This document shows, one piece after another, positions 35,191 to 49,249 of a stretch of 64,000 nt of DNA. A program made the position numbers and the translations under genes. Position 1 is the stretch's first letter, and each line of letters begins with the position of its first letter. The notes beneath the pieces are model-generated. The model made no database searches. It had not been told where the DNA came from and worked only from the letters and a program-made list of their open reading frames with translations. This stretch comes from Aralia elata (Eukaryota > Streptophyta > Magnoliopsida > Apiales > Araliaceae), in the NCBI GenBank assembly GCA_034770075.1, contig CM068384.1, positions 37,979,182 to 38,043,181 on the forward strand. The letters are read 5' to 3'.

Positions 35191-35298
35191 GAATCCAGCT
35201 TGCTGGATTGTGATATTCGGCTTGATGAATCGTTGAATCCGGCTTGCTGAATTAATAAATCCAGTTCGCTGGATTATAAGATAGTTTGAATCCAGGTT
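35191..35298. repeat. Array of AATCCAG-CTTG-CTGGATT hairpin words (left part)
   Basis: Four words and the first half of a fifth occur here. The array continues at 50792-50890 after the LARD insertion, for about eight words in all. Arms are 7 bp and loops 4 nt in the best copies. Confidence 0.85.
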
Positions 35299-36989
35299 TG
35301 TAACGACCCCAAATCCGGGTCACCTTGACCCCGGGTTCAGTTCGTCACGATACTACATAAACAATACAATTCTTACAACATAAATGTAATCTCTATAATA
35401 TTACAATACATCTTAATCTACTCCCAGGTTTTCTAATCTTTAATTGTACACATCATTCTAAATCAGAGTATACAATACATCAGCTTGTAAATAATAGTAC
35501 GATATTAAAATAATATAATATCGCCACATAGACTTCACTTTCTTGTTTAAATGCCTTTCTTGCAGTCATCTTCTTCTGACCATCCAGGTCCTTTTTTTTG
35601 CTAGCTGCAAAAAAATCTGTTTGTGGCGTGGGTGAACAACAATGTTGCCCGCAAGTTTAATAGTTACACATAACACATAAATCATGTATCATACATGTTT
35701 CACAATATTTCCATGTATGACAATTATACATGTAAGCATATTAACACGTAAATCACATATCATCATGTTTTTCATTGCAAAGTATAAAGTTCAAATTGAA
35801 CGGTTCATAGCACATTATGTTATAATATAACATCGCAATAACATATAATAACATTTTACACATAAGAGCAAGTTCTGAAAAACTTTCCTCGGTCCGTAGT
35901 TCATCGTCTATATTGTTCGCATCCAGTATTCCTTCCTTCGAGTGATAACCTAATTTAATATGTTAACATCCGTCATTTAAGTACGTTAAATATTATGCTT
36001 AACTATTATTAATATCACCATAATATTCCTCATTTGTATATTAATATTATAAGTGATTAATATTAATATACTTAAAATACTTGTCGTTTGTATATTAATA
36101 TTATAATTAAATAATACTAATATATACTTAAAATAATCATCACTTATATATTAATATTATAGTTAAATAATATTAATATACTTAAAATAATCATCAATTA
36201 TATATTAATATTATAATTATATATTAATATTAATATATTTAAAATATTCATTAAATAATATTAATATATTTAATACTGTATTAATGTTTCTTCAGAAACA
36301 TACATGCTAATTTATCTACTATATTATATAGTAGATAATCAAATATATTATATAATTATATTATAAATATTATATATTATATATTTATATTATATAATAT
36401 ATCATGTTCTATAATATATTATATAACATAATATTAATGTATGATAACATATTATCGTTTTAGTTTACTTCACTGCTTTAGTAAGCAATAGCTGAAGAAC
36501 TTTTATGGAGGTGATTTAGTATAGCTGTTAGTCACAAGAAAATCATTGTCAAGATGATATGTGGGAGTAGTGGGCATCTTGCTTACTGTAATAAATTATT
36601 TCTACCATGATCAAATGTTAGGCAGCTTCAGTCGAATTCTTTTGATGGATAATATTAACATTACATACACATTAGATGGTAACACACTAATGAAAAAATA
36701 TATATATATATATATATTGAAATATTATGCCTATAAGCATGCATCTCAAGATCATTACCATGCAAGTAGGTAGTATTACCCTTGTCATCATGCCATCCAA
36801 TAAGGGTTTCCTTGTATGAGTAAGGCTCATGTATGTTATAATTTAGTTACAGCAGCACCGGGTTCCCAATGAACAACTAAAACCAAGCTCCATACTCTTG
36901 ACTTTGTTTCACCGCATAAAGTAACGGATAAGCTAACCATTTTACTGCCCAACCGTTATTCTATGTCAAAATCTCATCGCACGGTAGGT

Positions 36990-37160
36990 TGGGTTGGCGC
37001 GCTGCGCGCGCAGGGCAGCGAACGAAGGCGGGTGTGGGGCTGGCACGCAAGGCTGACGACGTAGCGAGCAGGCAGCACGGCAGCGTGCGCGTTGAGCTGG
37101 GCAGCACGCGCAGCGCGCGCACGTTGGAGTGCTGTCATGCGGCTGGGGGCTGAACTCCTT
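36990..37160. repeat. GC-rich island in the LARD LTR
   Basis: About 170 bp dominated by GCGCGC, GGCAGC and GCAGCACG words in otherwise strongly AT-rich DNA, including GCGCGCTGCGCGCGC, a hairpin with 6 bp arms. The twin in the other LTR is at about 45895-46060 and differs by only a few bases. A minus-strand reading frame of 75 codons spans it in both copies (36966-37193, 45868-46095). Confidence 0.85.
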
Positions 37161-37906
37161 TACCAAGCTACTGCGGTCAGTTGCTTCACCCACCTTCTCT
37201 CTCTAACTCCGTTCTCTCTCTAGGATTATTTCCTTTTCTTTCTCTTTTTACATTCCATCATTTTTCTTTTGTTCTTCCGTAACCATGGTTTGGCCTTTCT
37301 ACCCATGCACATGAGTTTATTCCAATATACTCCCAAAATTAATATCCACTACCGACATAGCTATTCATTACCATTGTGTAGGTTATAGCATACATTAATA
37401 ACCTCTGCCTCCCTCTCTCTTTAATCATTGTCATAAGGATTTTTATATTATTCACATGTGACATTATTCTGACAAAGGCTTGCTAGACTTACCTGTTCCT
37501 ACCTAAAAAGAAATTGTAGCCTTTCGGCTAAAGTGGGTTATCAGTACCCTTGTTGTAGCTTTCGGTTGTTTTCTTATCTAGCCATAATCATGTTGGAGGC
37601 CAACTTACTATCATTATTATTAAAAATATACTGGGTAAATTTTATTCATTTATGCATAAAGTTCTTCCATAAAAATATATGAAATTAACCCATTATAACA
37701 CATTTAGTGTAACAAATCATTTATTAAAATAATTAATATTTGCCTCATTAATTATTTTAAATGACGCACGTAACTTATACAATTAATATTGTATAATTTA
37801 ATTTAACTTGTTCCTCCCTCTCATAAATTGTTTTCAAACAATTTATTTATACCTTAAATATATTTACTCATTAATCAAATATGGATTTAATATACTATTT
37901 AATTCC

Positions 37907-37907
<1 letters not shown>

Positions 37908-37967
<60 letters not shown>

Positions 37968-37968
37968 C
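37908..37968. repeat. (CA)n(TA)n compound microsatellite
   Basis: About 16 CA units run into about 14 TA units. The counterpart in the other LTR is at 46809-46873. Confidence 0.93.
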
Positions 37969-40344
37969 TATATATATTTACCATATATATTGAACCTCAT
38001 TTGATATTTATTTATCAACTTGGCATATAATTATTATTAAGCCCTCAGAGTCATAAATTACATATAAATGTAATTTATTAAGAATTGAGTTTAATTAACT
38101 CACTCATTTTATTAAAACAAAAATGTCTACATTAATTCACTTATTTAATTTAGTGAATTAATTTAATTCATATATGAAATTTAATTCATATTAATTTAAT
38201 CAGTTGTCATACAAGGCATATTAATTATATTATCTTATAATATAATTTTATCTAATCCTTAATTAATTAATACAAAATTATCAACTTTATTGGCTCCTTA
38301 TTTCGTTTCATAATTAATTCATAATCATTTATTTAATAGTTAAAATTAGCTACTAAATATTAAATTCACCTCATAAATCTCAATGTTTAGATATACAAAT
38401 TTTCTTAGGCATTTTATCGAGCATGTTGTGTGCATTCATTAACAATTTACATGTTATGAACTACATATAAGCACATAACATCAATATTTATCCATCCTTA
38501 TACACCGGATTCACTATGATCCCCAACATGTCAATGTATGCCATCACATAACAACATATATCATTTTCTAAAATTTTACTTCAAATAAAATTATAAAATT
38601 CATTTTCACAATTTCTTTAACAAAACGTTGCTTTCGTTTTTTTAACGTAACTCCTTCGTTACAACCTCATCTAGGCCTTAAAGTCAGACCCTTAACCATT
38701 TAAAACAGATTCTGAAATTTCATCAACTAGTCTAGAAAATTTCATTTTCTGGACAGCTTTAATAAATAATTTATTTCGAACATGATCCGTTCCATAAAGT
38801 GGCTCAATCTCGCGTGTCCAACTAGAAAACTTCAATATCTACAACTTTACAGTTTTAAGTTTCTTCAAATTCCAAACACACGAGGCTGCACATCTCAAGG
38901 AATGACTAAATTAAAACTGTTTCGCGAGAAAACTGGCTGACAGACCCTAGCTCGCTTAAACAGTCATAACTTTTTCGTTATTTACAATTTTTGGGTGATT
39001 CCAGCGGCCACGCGAAGCTAACTTCCGTATCTACAAATTTGTCCGACTGAAATTTTTCCAATTCCCAACACATCAATACAAGAATCGCACGTAAGAGGGC
39101 TGACCAAAATTCGCTGGACAGTTTTGCACGACAAACTAGGTTGGTCATAACTCTTTGCTCCGAAGTCGGAATTAGTCCGTTCCGGAGTCTATGGAAAGCT
39201 TATTCAGTGTATAATAACATACCAAAAGTTCAGAATTTTTAGAGCAATATAGCTAGCCCCGAATTTTTTATTTTTGGACAACAGCTCACTAGATCATTTA
39301 ATTTGAGTAAAATAACCTTCGCTTCTCTCCTTTCGATTTTCATATTTTGAGTTTTACACAACCAAATCAAATGATTTCAAGTTCTATGAATTCCTAACTC
39401 ATAATATTACAACATATTAAATCTATACAATTTTTCATCAATACCCACTATGTAGATCTAAGGATCACAGAGGAAAGTGACGGTTTTAGAGTTTTAAAAA
39501 ATTATTTCTCAAATCTAAGTTTAATAACCCATCAACCTCTAGATCCAACCATGAATCATTATAAATCATGTAGATCTATCATTATCTAGTTCAATCACAA
39601 CAACCCAACACTAGATCTAAGTTAAATCACAATAAAGTGGGTAAAGTTTTGAGTTATACCTTGTGTTCTTCATTTTTTTTTCTTTCTTTCCTTCCATGGA
39701 TCTTCCTAAGCTTTCTTCTTCCTCCTTTTTCTCCATTATTGGAAGCCTTGTCCCTCTTCTTCTCTCTCTATTTGGTTGGGTGAGAGTGTGAAGAATGGAG
39801 GATGAAGTGTTAAAAATTTGTCTAATTAAGCTTAATCATTTAGCCAACATCAAGGGCAAAAGGGTCATCAACCATTGCTAGGAAAGGGCATAATGGTCTT
39901 TAAAACATCTCAAGAAAATTTCCTATAAATTTCCTCCTAGGACACAATGGTCATAAGTAATTTTCTTTAAGGATAAAATTGTCATTCTCCCATTACTAGG
40001 AAACTTCCTAGCAATTTCCTCTTAGGACACAATGGTCTTTAATAATTTTCTCTAAGGACAAAATAGTCTTTCCCTCACTATTAGGAAGTTTCCTAGAAAT
40101 TTCCTTCAAGGATACCATGGTCATTAATACTTTTCTTTTGGGACAAAATAGTCATTCTCCAATTATAAGGAAACTTCCTAGCAATTTCCTTCTTAGGACA
40201 CATGAGTCATTAATCACTTTCCCTTGGATAATATAACCATTTCTCACAATTTTCTACATTTAACTCAAACATGATTAGTTCCTAACCATAGTTATTCTAC
40301 TAACACATGTCCCATTATTTTGGGCTTAATAAATTAAATTCTCA

Positions 40345-41190
40345 TTGGGCTTCTTTATTGGACTTATCACAAGTTTTTAATTAAATAACTTGGGTCATCT
40401 TAATTCTTTAAAATTGGGCTTGACACTATAATTCTTTGGACTTTCTCATATAAAGTTAGACCAAAATTTGGGTCAATTTAATTCTCCACAACTATTTTAT
40501 ACATTGGGCTTGCAACCTAGATTAATCTCTTACTAGCAAATACATAACACACATACTAACAAATAAATATATCACATATTTATTTACTTATCACACTTCT
40601 ACAAAATATTATCCATATAAACTTCATTTTATTAGAACAAAGTACATACATTAATTCACTAATTTTAACTAAGTGAATTAATTAACTCATATATGAAAAT
40701 TTAGTTCATAATAATTTCATCGCCGTCCAAGGCTCAATATTCAAATTATATTATTTAATAATATAATTGGGCTTCTTTATTGGATTTATCACAAGTTTTT
40801 AATTAAATAACTTGGGTCATCTTAATTCTTTAAAATTGGGCTTGACACTATAATTTTTTGGACTTTCTCATATAAAGTTAGACCAAAATTTGGGTCAACT
40901 TAATTCTCCACAACTATTTTATACATTGGGCTTGCAACCTAGATTAATCTCTTACTAGCAAATACATAACACACATACTAACAAATAAATATATATCACA
41001 TATATTTATTTACTCATCACACTTCTACAAAATATTATCCATATAAACTTCATTTTATTAGAACAAAGTACATACATTAATTCACTAATTTTAACTAAGT
41101 GAATTAATTAACTCATATATGAAAATTTAGTTCATAATAATTTCATCGCCGTCCAAGGCTCAATATTCAAATTATATTATTTAATAATAT
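40345..41190. repeat. ~422 bp tandem repeat, two copies, in the LARD 3' LTR
   Basis: The units start TTGGGCTTCTTTATTGGA at 40345 and 40767. The right LTR has three copies (49250, 49672, 50098). Confidence 0.9.
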
Positions 41191-41463
41191 AATTTCAATT
41201 TAATCTCAATCGATTAATATTAATTAATTAATTCCATCCACTTTTTATTTTTAATGATTTAATTAAATATTAAATCTATTTTTTCCAATACATGTATATA
41301 TTTCACATCTATATATACACATTTAGTCCATTACGCAAAATCACATACTTCACATTATATGAAATACATATATACATATGTATCCAAATCTACTTTATCT
41401 CTTAATAAGAATTTTATTTATTAAATTCTTATTTCAAAATTTTAAAATATCTAGGATATTACA

Positions 41464-41624
41464 TTCGCCCATTCTTCTAAGAATTTCGTCCTCGAAATTA
41501 AGGCTTAGTCATCTCTATTCCTTCTACTCCTCTATTTATTTATTCAAGATCTTATTTACAAGTCTCATAAAGTTTCAGGTTATCACATTCACCCATTCTT
41601 CTAAGAATTTCGTCCTCGAAATTA
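41464..41624 (-). other. Duplicated polypurine tract / LTR-start junction of the LARD
   Basis: The 37 bp block TTC(G/A)CCCATTCTTCTAAGAA plus TTTCGTCCTCGAAATTA occurs at 41464-41500 and 41588-41624. Read on the minus strand, the outer copy is followed by a stub beginning TGTGATAACCTGAAACTT (87 bp). Then comes the second copy, and only then the true LTR start TGTAATATCC. The stub resembles the start of LTRs A and C (CTTGAATAA...TAAATA.AGG). Confidence 0.85.
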
Positions 41625-41865
41625 CAACATACTAATTTCTGCTCATTCTATCTACCAGAACTAAGTTTTCAAGTTAACCTTTACTCTATCCGCTTTCAAG
41701 GATTCACTTAAAATTGTCGCATTCTACGACTACTTCTCCCTGGAAAAATTACCCTCCCCACCATCAGTTTTCCGAATAATAGGAACCTTCAACAATTGTT
41801 CGATAATTGTGAAGTAACTTGAACAAATAGGAAATAAAATATTCTTTAAAAACTTTTCATATTAT

Positions 41866-42218
41866 GCTGAGGGGTCATAAAGACCATAACCACAGAGGTT
41901 TACGGGTATTACTACCCCTACCGATTTCAATTATGAAAAAGGTAATCTACCTCTGCTGGGGGTCATAAAAACCATGAACATAGAGGTTTACGGGTATTAC
42001 TACCCCTACCGATTTCAATTAAGAAAAAGGTAATCTACCTCTGCTGGGGGCCATAAAGACTATGAACATAGAGGTTTACAAGTATTACTACCCCTACCGA
42101 TTTCTATTAAGAAAAAGGTAATCTACCTCTGTTAGGGGTCATAAAAACCATGAACATAGAGGTTTACGGGTATTACTACCCCTACCGATTTCAATTAAGA
42201 AAAAGGTAATCTACCTCC
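41866..42218. repeat. 88 bp tandem repeat x4 in the LARD interior
   Basis: The units start at 41866, 41955, 42043 and 42131 with few differences. Each has the hairpin GGGTATTACTACCC (5 bp arms, TTAC loop; first at 41904-41917; third unit altered to AAGTATTACTACCC). Each also has an AGAGGTTTAC / GGTAATCTACCTCT pair. Confidence 0.92.
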
Positions 42219-43340
42219 GTACGCCAGATGATCAGTCTTTTGTACTTTAATGTTCTGCACAACATTTTAACTAAACGACTATATGCATTTGTTTGACCAC
42301 TATAGAGTCAGTCGGGATTTTTTCGACATCAAATACCCTAGTAATAGGGTTGTTCACCTCAGCTTACTACAAAATTTCGCACCAAAACAATTTAGTTTGG
42401 CATAAATTCTCGAATAATGCTTGAATTTCATAAACACATTGCAACATTCGTCTAGCTAAATCAAATAGCTTAGACTTTTATTAACAATTCGGACATCAAT
42501 TGAATTATTTTAGCCAACTCAATTGGCATATTTTCTCATAATTTACAGAAAACAAAAATCATTTTATGACGTCATGATACCGCACTGTTTCCACAGTCCA
42601 TTGAGAATTCCGTCATTTTATGACTTTGTCATACTACATCATACCATAGTGGGCTGACGATCCTATGATCACATCCAACACTAGGTTAAGCTGCATTGAT
42701 GACTCCATCGTTTATCACATCTACACCATATTCCCTGATGCGAATGATTACATAAAATACGTTTTTGATATTTTTAAATCAACTTTGTCTAGCCGAAACT
42801 ATTAGCATAGACATATGAATAATACTACTTTTCAAAATCATTGGTCCAATAATCTGGCCCCAAACATTTTTTGAAGTCACAAAGGTGTAAATATCAGCAC
42901 GAAGTCAATAAATTTCGAAATCTAGCATAGCTAGAAGATTTGGAATCCTACGTTTCCCCCATCAACTTCAATTTCTCCCATGATCCATTGCCTAATAATC
43001 CTATCTATTTCTATTTTTTTCGAAGTTTACTACACTAAAAATCCTCAGATCATAACTTTTCTATACCCCAGTATAGTTCACCAAACTTACCACGCATTAT
43101 GAGTTCAGGAACTTACCACAATCATATGGGTTTAGGAACTTATCCTAGTCAGACCAAAATCGTCCATTCGCTGAGGGGTTCCACCATACGGTTATGAGTC
43201 ATAAACTTACCATACGTGTGAGTTTAAAGAACTCACACCAAATCTTAATATTCTCTAACTATCAAATATAAATATGAGAAAAGAATCACCTTCTCGTCAT
43301 ACGTATAGCGATAACGCGATACCAAGTTCCAATGGTTATC

Positions 43341-43581
43341 AATATAGGAAGCCAAGTGATTGTCGAACCCATCACAATCCCCTGCCCATACAAGGAATCG
43401 ATCAACTCGGCCACTAAACAATATAGGAAGCTAAGCGGTTGTTACACCAAGCACAAATTCCCCGCCCATACAAGGAATTGTTCAACTCAACCACTATACC
43501 GATATAGGAAGCTAAGTGGATTCTCAAACCAAGCACGAATTCCCCGGCCATACAAGGAATTGTACAACTCAGCCACTAACA
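43341..43581. repeat. ~80 bp tandem repeat x3 in the LARD interior
   Basis: ATATAGGAAGC anchors lie at about 43342, 43421 and 43502. Each unit ends with CCATACAAGGAAT and a CAACTC..CCACTA stretch. The plus frame 43332-43712 runs through the array without a stop and probably reflects the repeat, not a gene. Confidence 0.88.
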
Positions 43582-44159
43582 TGAGTCCTCAATTGAAATC
43601 ACCCCCCAATCCTAGCTTACTCATTGCTCAACACGAATTTAATTCATGTTTCATCATCCATAACTCTTTTCGAGTTTTACTCGTACTATCTCATAGTACC
43701 ATCTATCTATAGCAATGAGCTAAAATTTTTAATCATTCAATTAATCATCTGCCATTCTATGACTTAATCTAATCAAACCGTGATCTTACTCTACAATAGT
43801 TTTACATTACGATCTTCCTTATCCTACGATCGTCTCATCCTACGATCTTCTATACTCTCCTCTCTAATCATAATATATGATTTTATTATATTGGTCTTAA
43901 AAACCTCGTCTATTTATCAACATTTGTCATCTTTATTACTGGAGTCAGGTAACTCCAAATCCTCATCTTTTATAACGCATTAAGATTCTTCTTTGAATAG
44001 TTTCATATATATCTCAACTCTTACTATGAATTTTCTAAATTCATTTACTATCAATTAAACTCTATTTGAGTTTTATCTCTTCACTATCTTCATCATTATT
44101 ATCTTCATTCACTACGGTTATAGCCTAAGGTACTCTTACCTAAGGTTTATAACCTATCA

Positions 44160-44171
44160 GCTCTGATACCA
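44160..44171 (-). other. Primer binding site of the LARD
   Basis: GCTCTGATACCA here is the exact inverse of TGGTATCAGAGC (initiator tRNA-Met). It lies three bases from the 5' LTR that starts at 44175. Confidence 0.92.
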
Positions 44172-45564
44172 ACTTGTAACGACCCCAAATCCGGGTCACC
44201 TTGACCCCGGGTTCAGTTCGTCACGATACTACATAAACAATACAATTTTTAGAACATAAGTGTAATATCTATAATATTACAATACATCTTAATCTACTCC
44301 CAGGTTTTCTAACCTTTAATCGTACACATCATTCTAAATCAGAGTATACAATACATCAGCTTGTAAATAATAGTACGATATTAAAATAATATAATATCGC
44401 CACATAGACTTCACTTTCTTGTTTAAATGCCTTTCTTGCAGTCATCTTCTTCTGACCATCCAGGTCCTTTTTTTTGCTAGCTGCAAAAAAATCTGTTTGT
44501 GGCGTGGGTGAGCAACAATGTTGCCCGCAAGTTTAACAGTTACACATAACACATAAATCATGTATCATACATGTTTCACAATATTTCCATGTATGACAAT
44601 TATACATGTAAGCATATTAACACGTAAATCACATATCATCATGTTTTTCATTGCAAAGTATAAAGTTCAAATTGAACGGTTCATAGCACATTATGTTATA
44701 ATATAACATCGCAATAACATATAATAACATTTTACACATAAGAGCAAGTTCTGAAAAACTTGCCTCGGTCCGTAGTTCATCGTCTATATTGTTCGCATCC
44801 AGTATTCCTTCCTTCGAGTGATAACCTAATTTAATATGTTAACATCCGTCATTTAAGTACGTTAAATATTATGCTTAACTATTATTAATATCACCATAAT
44901 ATTCCTCATTTGTATATTAATATTATAAGTGATTAATATTAATATACTTAAAATACTCGTCGTTTGTATATTAATATTATAATTAAATAATACTAATATA
45001 CTTAAAATAATCATCACTTATATATTAATATTATAGTTAAATAATATTAATATACTTAAAATAATCATCAATTATATATTAATATTATAATTATATATTA
45101 ATATTAATATATTTAAAATATTCATTAAATAATATTAATATATTTAATACTGTATTAATGTTTCTTCAGAAACATACATGCTAATTTATCTACTATATTA
45201 TATAGTAGATAATCAAATATATTATATAATTATATTATAAATATTATATATTATATATTTATATTATATAATATATCATGTTCTATAATATATTATATAA
45301 CATAATATTAATATATGATAACATATTATCGTTTTAGTTTACTTCACTACTTTAGTAAGCAATAGCTGAAGAACTTTTATGGAGGTGATTTAGTATAGCT
45401 GTTAGTCACAAGAAAATCATTGTCAAGATGATATGTGGGAGTAGTGGGCATCTTGCTTACTGTAATAAATTATTTCTACCATGATCAAATGTTAGGCAGC
45501 TTCAGTCGAATTCTTTTGATGGGTAATATTAACATTACATACACATTATATGGTAACACACTAC

Positions 45565-45568
<4 letters not shown>

Positions 45569-45619
<51 letters not shown>
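45569..45619. repeat. (TA)n microsatellite in the LARD 5' LTR
   Basis: About 25 TA units. The matching site in the other LTR (about 36698-36717) has fewer than half as many. Confidence 0.93.
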
Positions 45620-45621
<2 letters not shown>

Positions 45622-46808
45622 AAATATTATGCCTATAAGCATGCATCTCAAGATCATTACCATGCAAGTAGGTAGTATTACCCTTGTCATCATGCCATCC
45701 AATAAGGGTTTCCTTGTGTGAGTAAGGCTCATGTATGTTATAATTGAGTTACAGCAGCACCGGGTTCCCAATGAACAACTAAAACCAAGCTCCATACTCT
45801 TGACTTTGTTTCACCGCATAAAGTAACGGATAAGCTAACCATTTTACTGCCCAACTGTTATTCTATGTCAAAATCTCATCGCACGGTAGGTTGGGTTGGC
45901 GCGCTGCGCGCGCAGGGCAGCGAACGAAGGCGGGTGTGGGGCTGGCATGCAAGGCTGACGACGTAGCGAGCAGGCAGCACGACAGCGTGCGCGTTGAGTT
46001 GGGCAGCACGCGCAGCGCGCGCACGTTGGAGTGCTGTCATGCGGCTGGGGGCTGAACTCCTTTACCAAGCTACTGCGGTCAGTTGTTTCACCCACCTTCT
46101 CTCTCTAACTCCGTTCTCTCTCTAGGATTATTTCCTTTTCTTTCTCTTTCTACATTCCATCATTTTTCTTCTGTTCTTCCGTAACCATGGTTTGGCCTTT
46201 CTACCCATGCACATGAGTTTATTCTAATATACTCCCAAAATTAATATCCACTACCGACATAGCTATTCATTACCATTGTGTAGGTTATAGCATACATTAA
46301 TAACCTCTGCCTCCCTATCTCTTTAGTCATTGTCATAAGGATTTTTATATTATTCACATGTAACATTATTCTGACAAAGGCTTGCTAGACTTACCTGTTC
46401 CTACCTAAAAAGAAATTGTAGCCTTTCGACTAAAGTGGGTTATCAGTACCCTTGTTGTAGCTTTTGGCTGTTTTCTTATCTAGCCATAATCATGTTGGAG
46501 GCCAACTTACTATCATTATTAATAAAAATATACTGGGTAAATTTTATTCATTTATGCATAAAGTTCTTCCATAAAAATATATGAAATTAACCCATTATAA
46601 CACATTTAGTGTAACAAATCATTTATTAAAATAATTAATATTTGCCTCATTAATTATTTTAAATGACGCATGTAACTTATACAATTAATATTGTATAATT
46701 TAATTTAACTTGTTCCTCCCTCTCATAAATTGTTTTCAAACAATTTATTTATACCTTAAATATATTTACTCATTAATCAAATATGGATTTAATATAATAT
46801 TTAATTCC

Positions 46809-46875
<67 letters not shown>

Positions 46876-49249
46876 ATATATATTTACCATATATATTGAA
46901 CCTCATTTGATATTTATTTATCAACTTGGCATATAATTATTATTAAGCCCTCAGAGTCATAAATTACATATAAATGTAATTTATTAAGAATTGAGTTTAA
47001 TTAACTCACTCATTTTATTAAAACAAAAATGTCTACATTAATTCACTTATTTAATTTAGTGAATTAATTTAATTCATATATGAAATTTAATTCATATTAA
47101 TTTAATCAGTTGTCATACAAGGCATATTAATTATATTATCTTATAATATAATTTTATCTAATCCTTAATTAATTAATACAAAATTATCAACTTTATTGGC
47201 TCCTTATTTCGTTTCATAATTAATTCATAATCATTTATTTAATAGTTAAAATTAGCTACTAAATATTAAATTCACCTCATAAATCTCAATGTTTAGATAT
47301 ACAAATTTTCTTAGGCATTTTATCGAGCATGTTGTGTGCATTCATTAACAATTTACATGTTATGAACTACATATAAGCACATAACATCAATATTTATCCA
47401 TCCTTATACACCGAATTCACTATGATCCCCAACATGTCAATGTATGCCATCACATAACAACATATATCATTTTCTAAAATTTTACTTCAAATAAAATTAT
47501 AAAATTCATTTTCACAATTTCTTTAACAAAACGTTGCTTTCGTTTTTTTAACGTAACTCCTTCGTTACAACCTCATCTAGGCCTTAAAGTCAGACCCTTA
47601 ACCATTTAAAACAGATTCTGAAATTTCATCAACTAGTCTAGAAAATTTCATTTTCTGGACAGCTTTAATAAATAATTTATTTCGAACATGATCCGTTCCA
47701 TAAAGTGGCTCAATCTCGCGTGTCCAACTAGAAAACTTCAATATCTACAACTTTACAGTTTTAAGTTTCTTCAAATTCCAAACACACGAGGCTGCACATC
47801 TCAAGGAATGACTAAATTAAAACTGTTTCGCGAGAAAACTGGCTGACAGACCCTAGCTCGCTTAAACAGTCATAACTTTTTCGTTATTTACAATTTTTGG
47901 GTGATTCCAGCGGCCACGCGAAGATAACTTCCGTATCTACAACTTTGTCCGACTGAAAATTTTCCAATTCCCAACACATCAATACAGGAATCGCACGTAA
48001 GAGGGCTGACCAAAATTCGCTGGACAGTTTTGCACGACAAACTAGGTTGGTCATAACTCTTTGCTCCGAAGTCGAAATTAGTCCGTTCCGGAGTCTATGG
48101 AAAGCTTATTCAGTGTATAATAACATACCAAAAGTCCAGAATTTTTAGAGAAATATAGCTAGCCCCGAAGTTTTTATTTTTGGGCAGCAGCTCACTAGAT
48201 CATTTAATTTGAGTAAAATAACCTTCGCTTCTCTCCTTTCGATTTTCATATTTTGAGTTTTACACAACCAAATCAAATGATTTTCAAGTTCTATGAATTC
48301 CTAACTCATAATATTACAACATATTAAATCTATACAATTTTTCATCAATACCCACTATGTAGATCTAAGGATCACAGAGGAAAGTGACGGTTTTAGAGTT
48401 TTAAAAAATTATTTCTCAAATCTAAGTTTAATAACCCATCAACCTCTAGATCCAACCATGAATCATTATAAATCATGTAGATCTATCATTATCTAGTTCA
48501 ATCACAACAACCCAACACTAGATCTAAGTTAAATCACAATAAAGTGGGTAAAGTTTTGAGTTATACCTTGTGTTCTTCATTTTTTTTCTTTCTTTCCTTC
48601 CATGGATCTTCCTAAGCTTTCTTCTTCCTCCTTTTTCTCCATTATTGGAAGCCTTGTCCCTCTTCTTCTCTCTCTATTTGGTTGGGTGAGAGTGTGAAGA
48701 ATGGAGGATGAAGTGTTAAAAATTTGTCTAATTAAGCTTAATCATTTAGCCAACATCAAGGGCAAAAGGGTCATCAACCATTGCTAGGAAAGGGCATAAT
48801 GGTCTTTAAAACATCTCAAGAAAATTTCCTATAAATTTCCTCCTAGGACACAATGGTCATAAGTAATTTTCTTTAAGGATAAAATTGTCATTCTCCCATT
48901 ACTAGGAAACTTCCTAGCAATTTCCTCTTAGGACACAATGGTCTTTAATAATTTTCTCTAAAGACAAAATAGTCTTTCCCTCACTATTAGGAAATTTCCT
49001 AGAAATTTTCTTCAAGGATACCATGGTCATTAATACTTTTCTTTTGGGACAAAATAGTCATTCTCCAATTATAAGGAAACTTCCTAGCAATTTCCTTCTT
49101 AGGACACATGAGTCATTAATCACTTTCCCTTGGATAATATAATCATATTCACAATTTTCTACATTTAACTCAAACATGATTAGTTCCTAACCATAGTTAT
49201 TCTACTAACACATGTCCCATTATTTTGGGCTTAATAAATTAAATTCTCA

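Larger units (their letters stand above)
35299..41463 (-). repeat. LARD 3' LTR (minus strand), 6.2 kb
   Basis: The left end is TGTAACGACCCCAAATCCGG and the right end GGATATTACA. It contains an AT-rich ATTAATATTATA repeat zone (36010-36440), a GC-rich island (36990-37160), a CA/TA microsatellite (37908-37968), hairpin words near 39996 and two ~422 bp tandem units (40345-41190). Confidence 0.93.
41625..44174 (-). other. Non-coding interior of the LARD
   Basis: No gag-pol motif was found in any frame. Two tandem arrays are present (88 bp x4 and ~80 bp x3). The rest is unique AT-rich sequence with short frames only. Confidence 0.75.

Noticed and set aside
43332..43712. 126-codon plus-strand frame in the LARD interior
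   Set aside because: It follows the ~80 bp tandem repeats and lies on the strand opposite to the element's transcript. No gag or other domain is recognisable.
45535..45795. Minus-strand frames of 60-86 codons around the TA run
   Set aside because: The Tyr-Ile repeats come from the (TA)n microsatellite.
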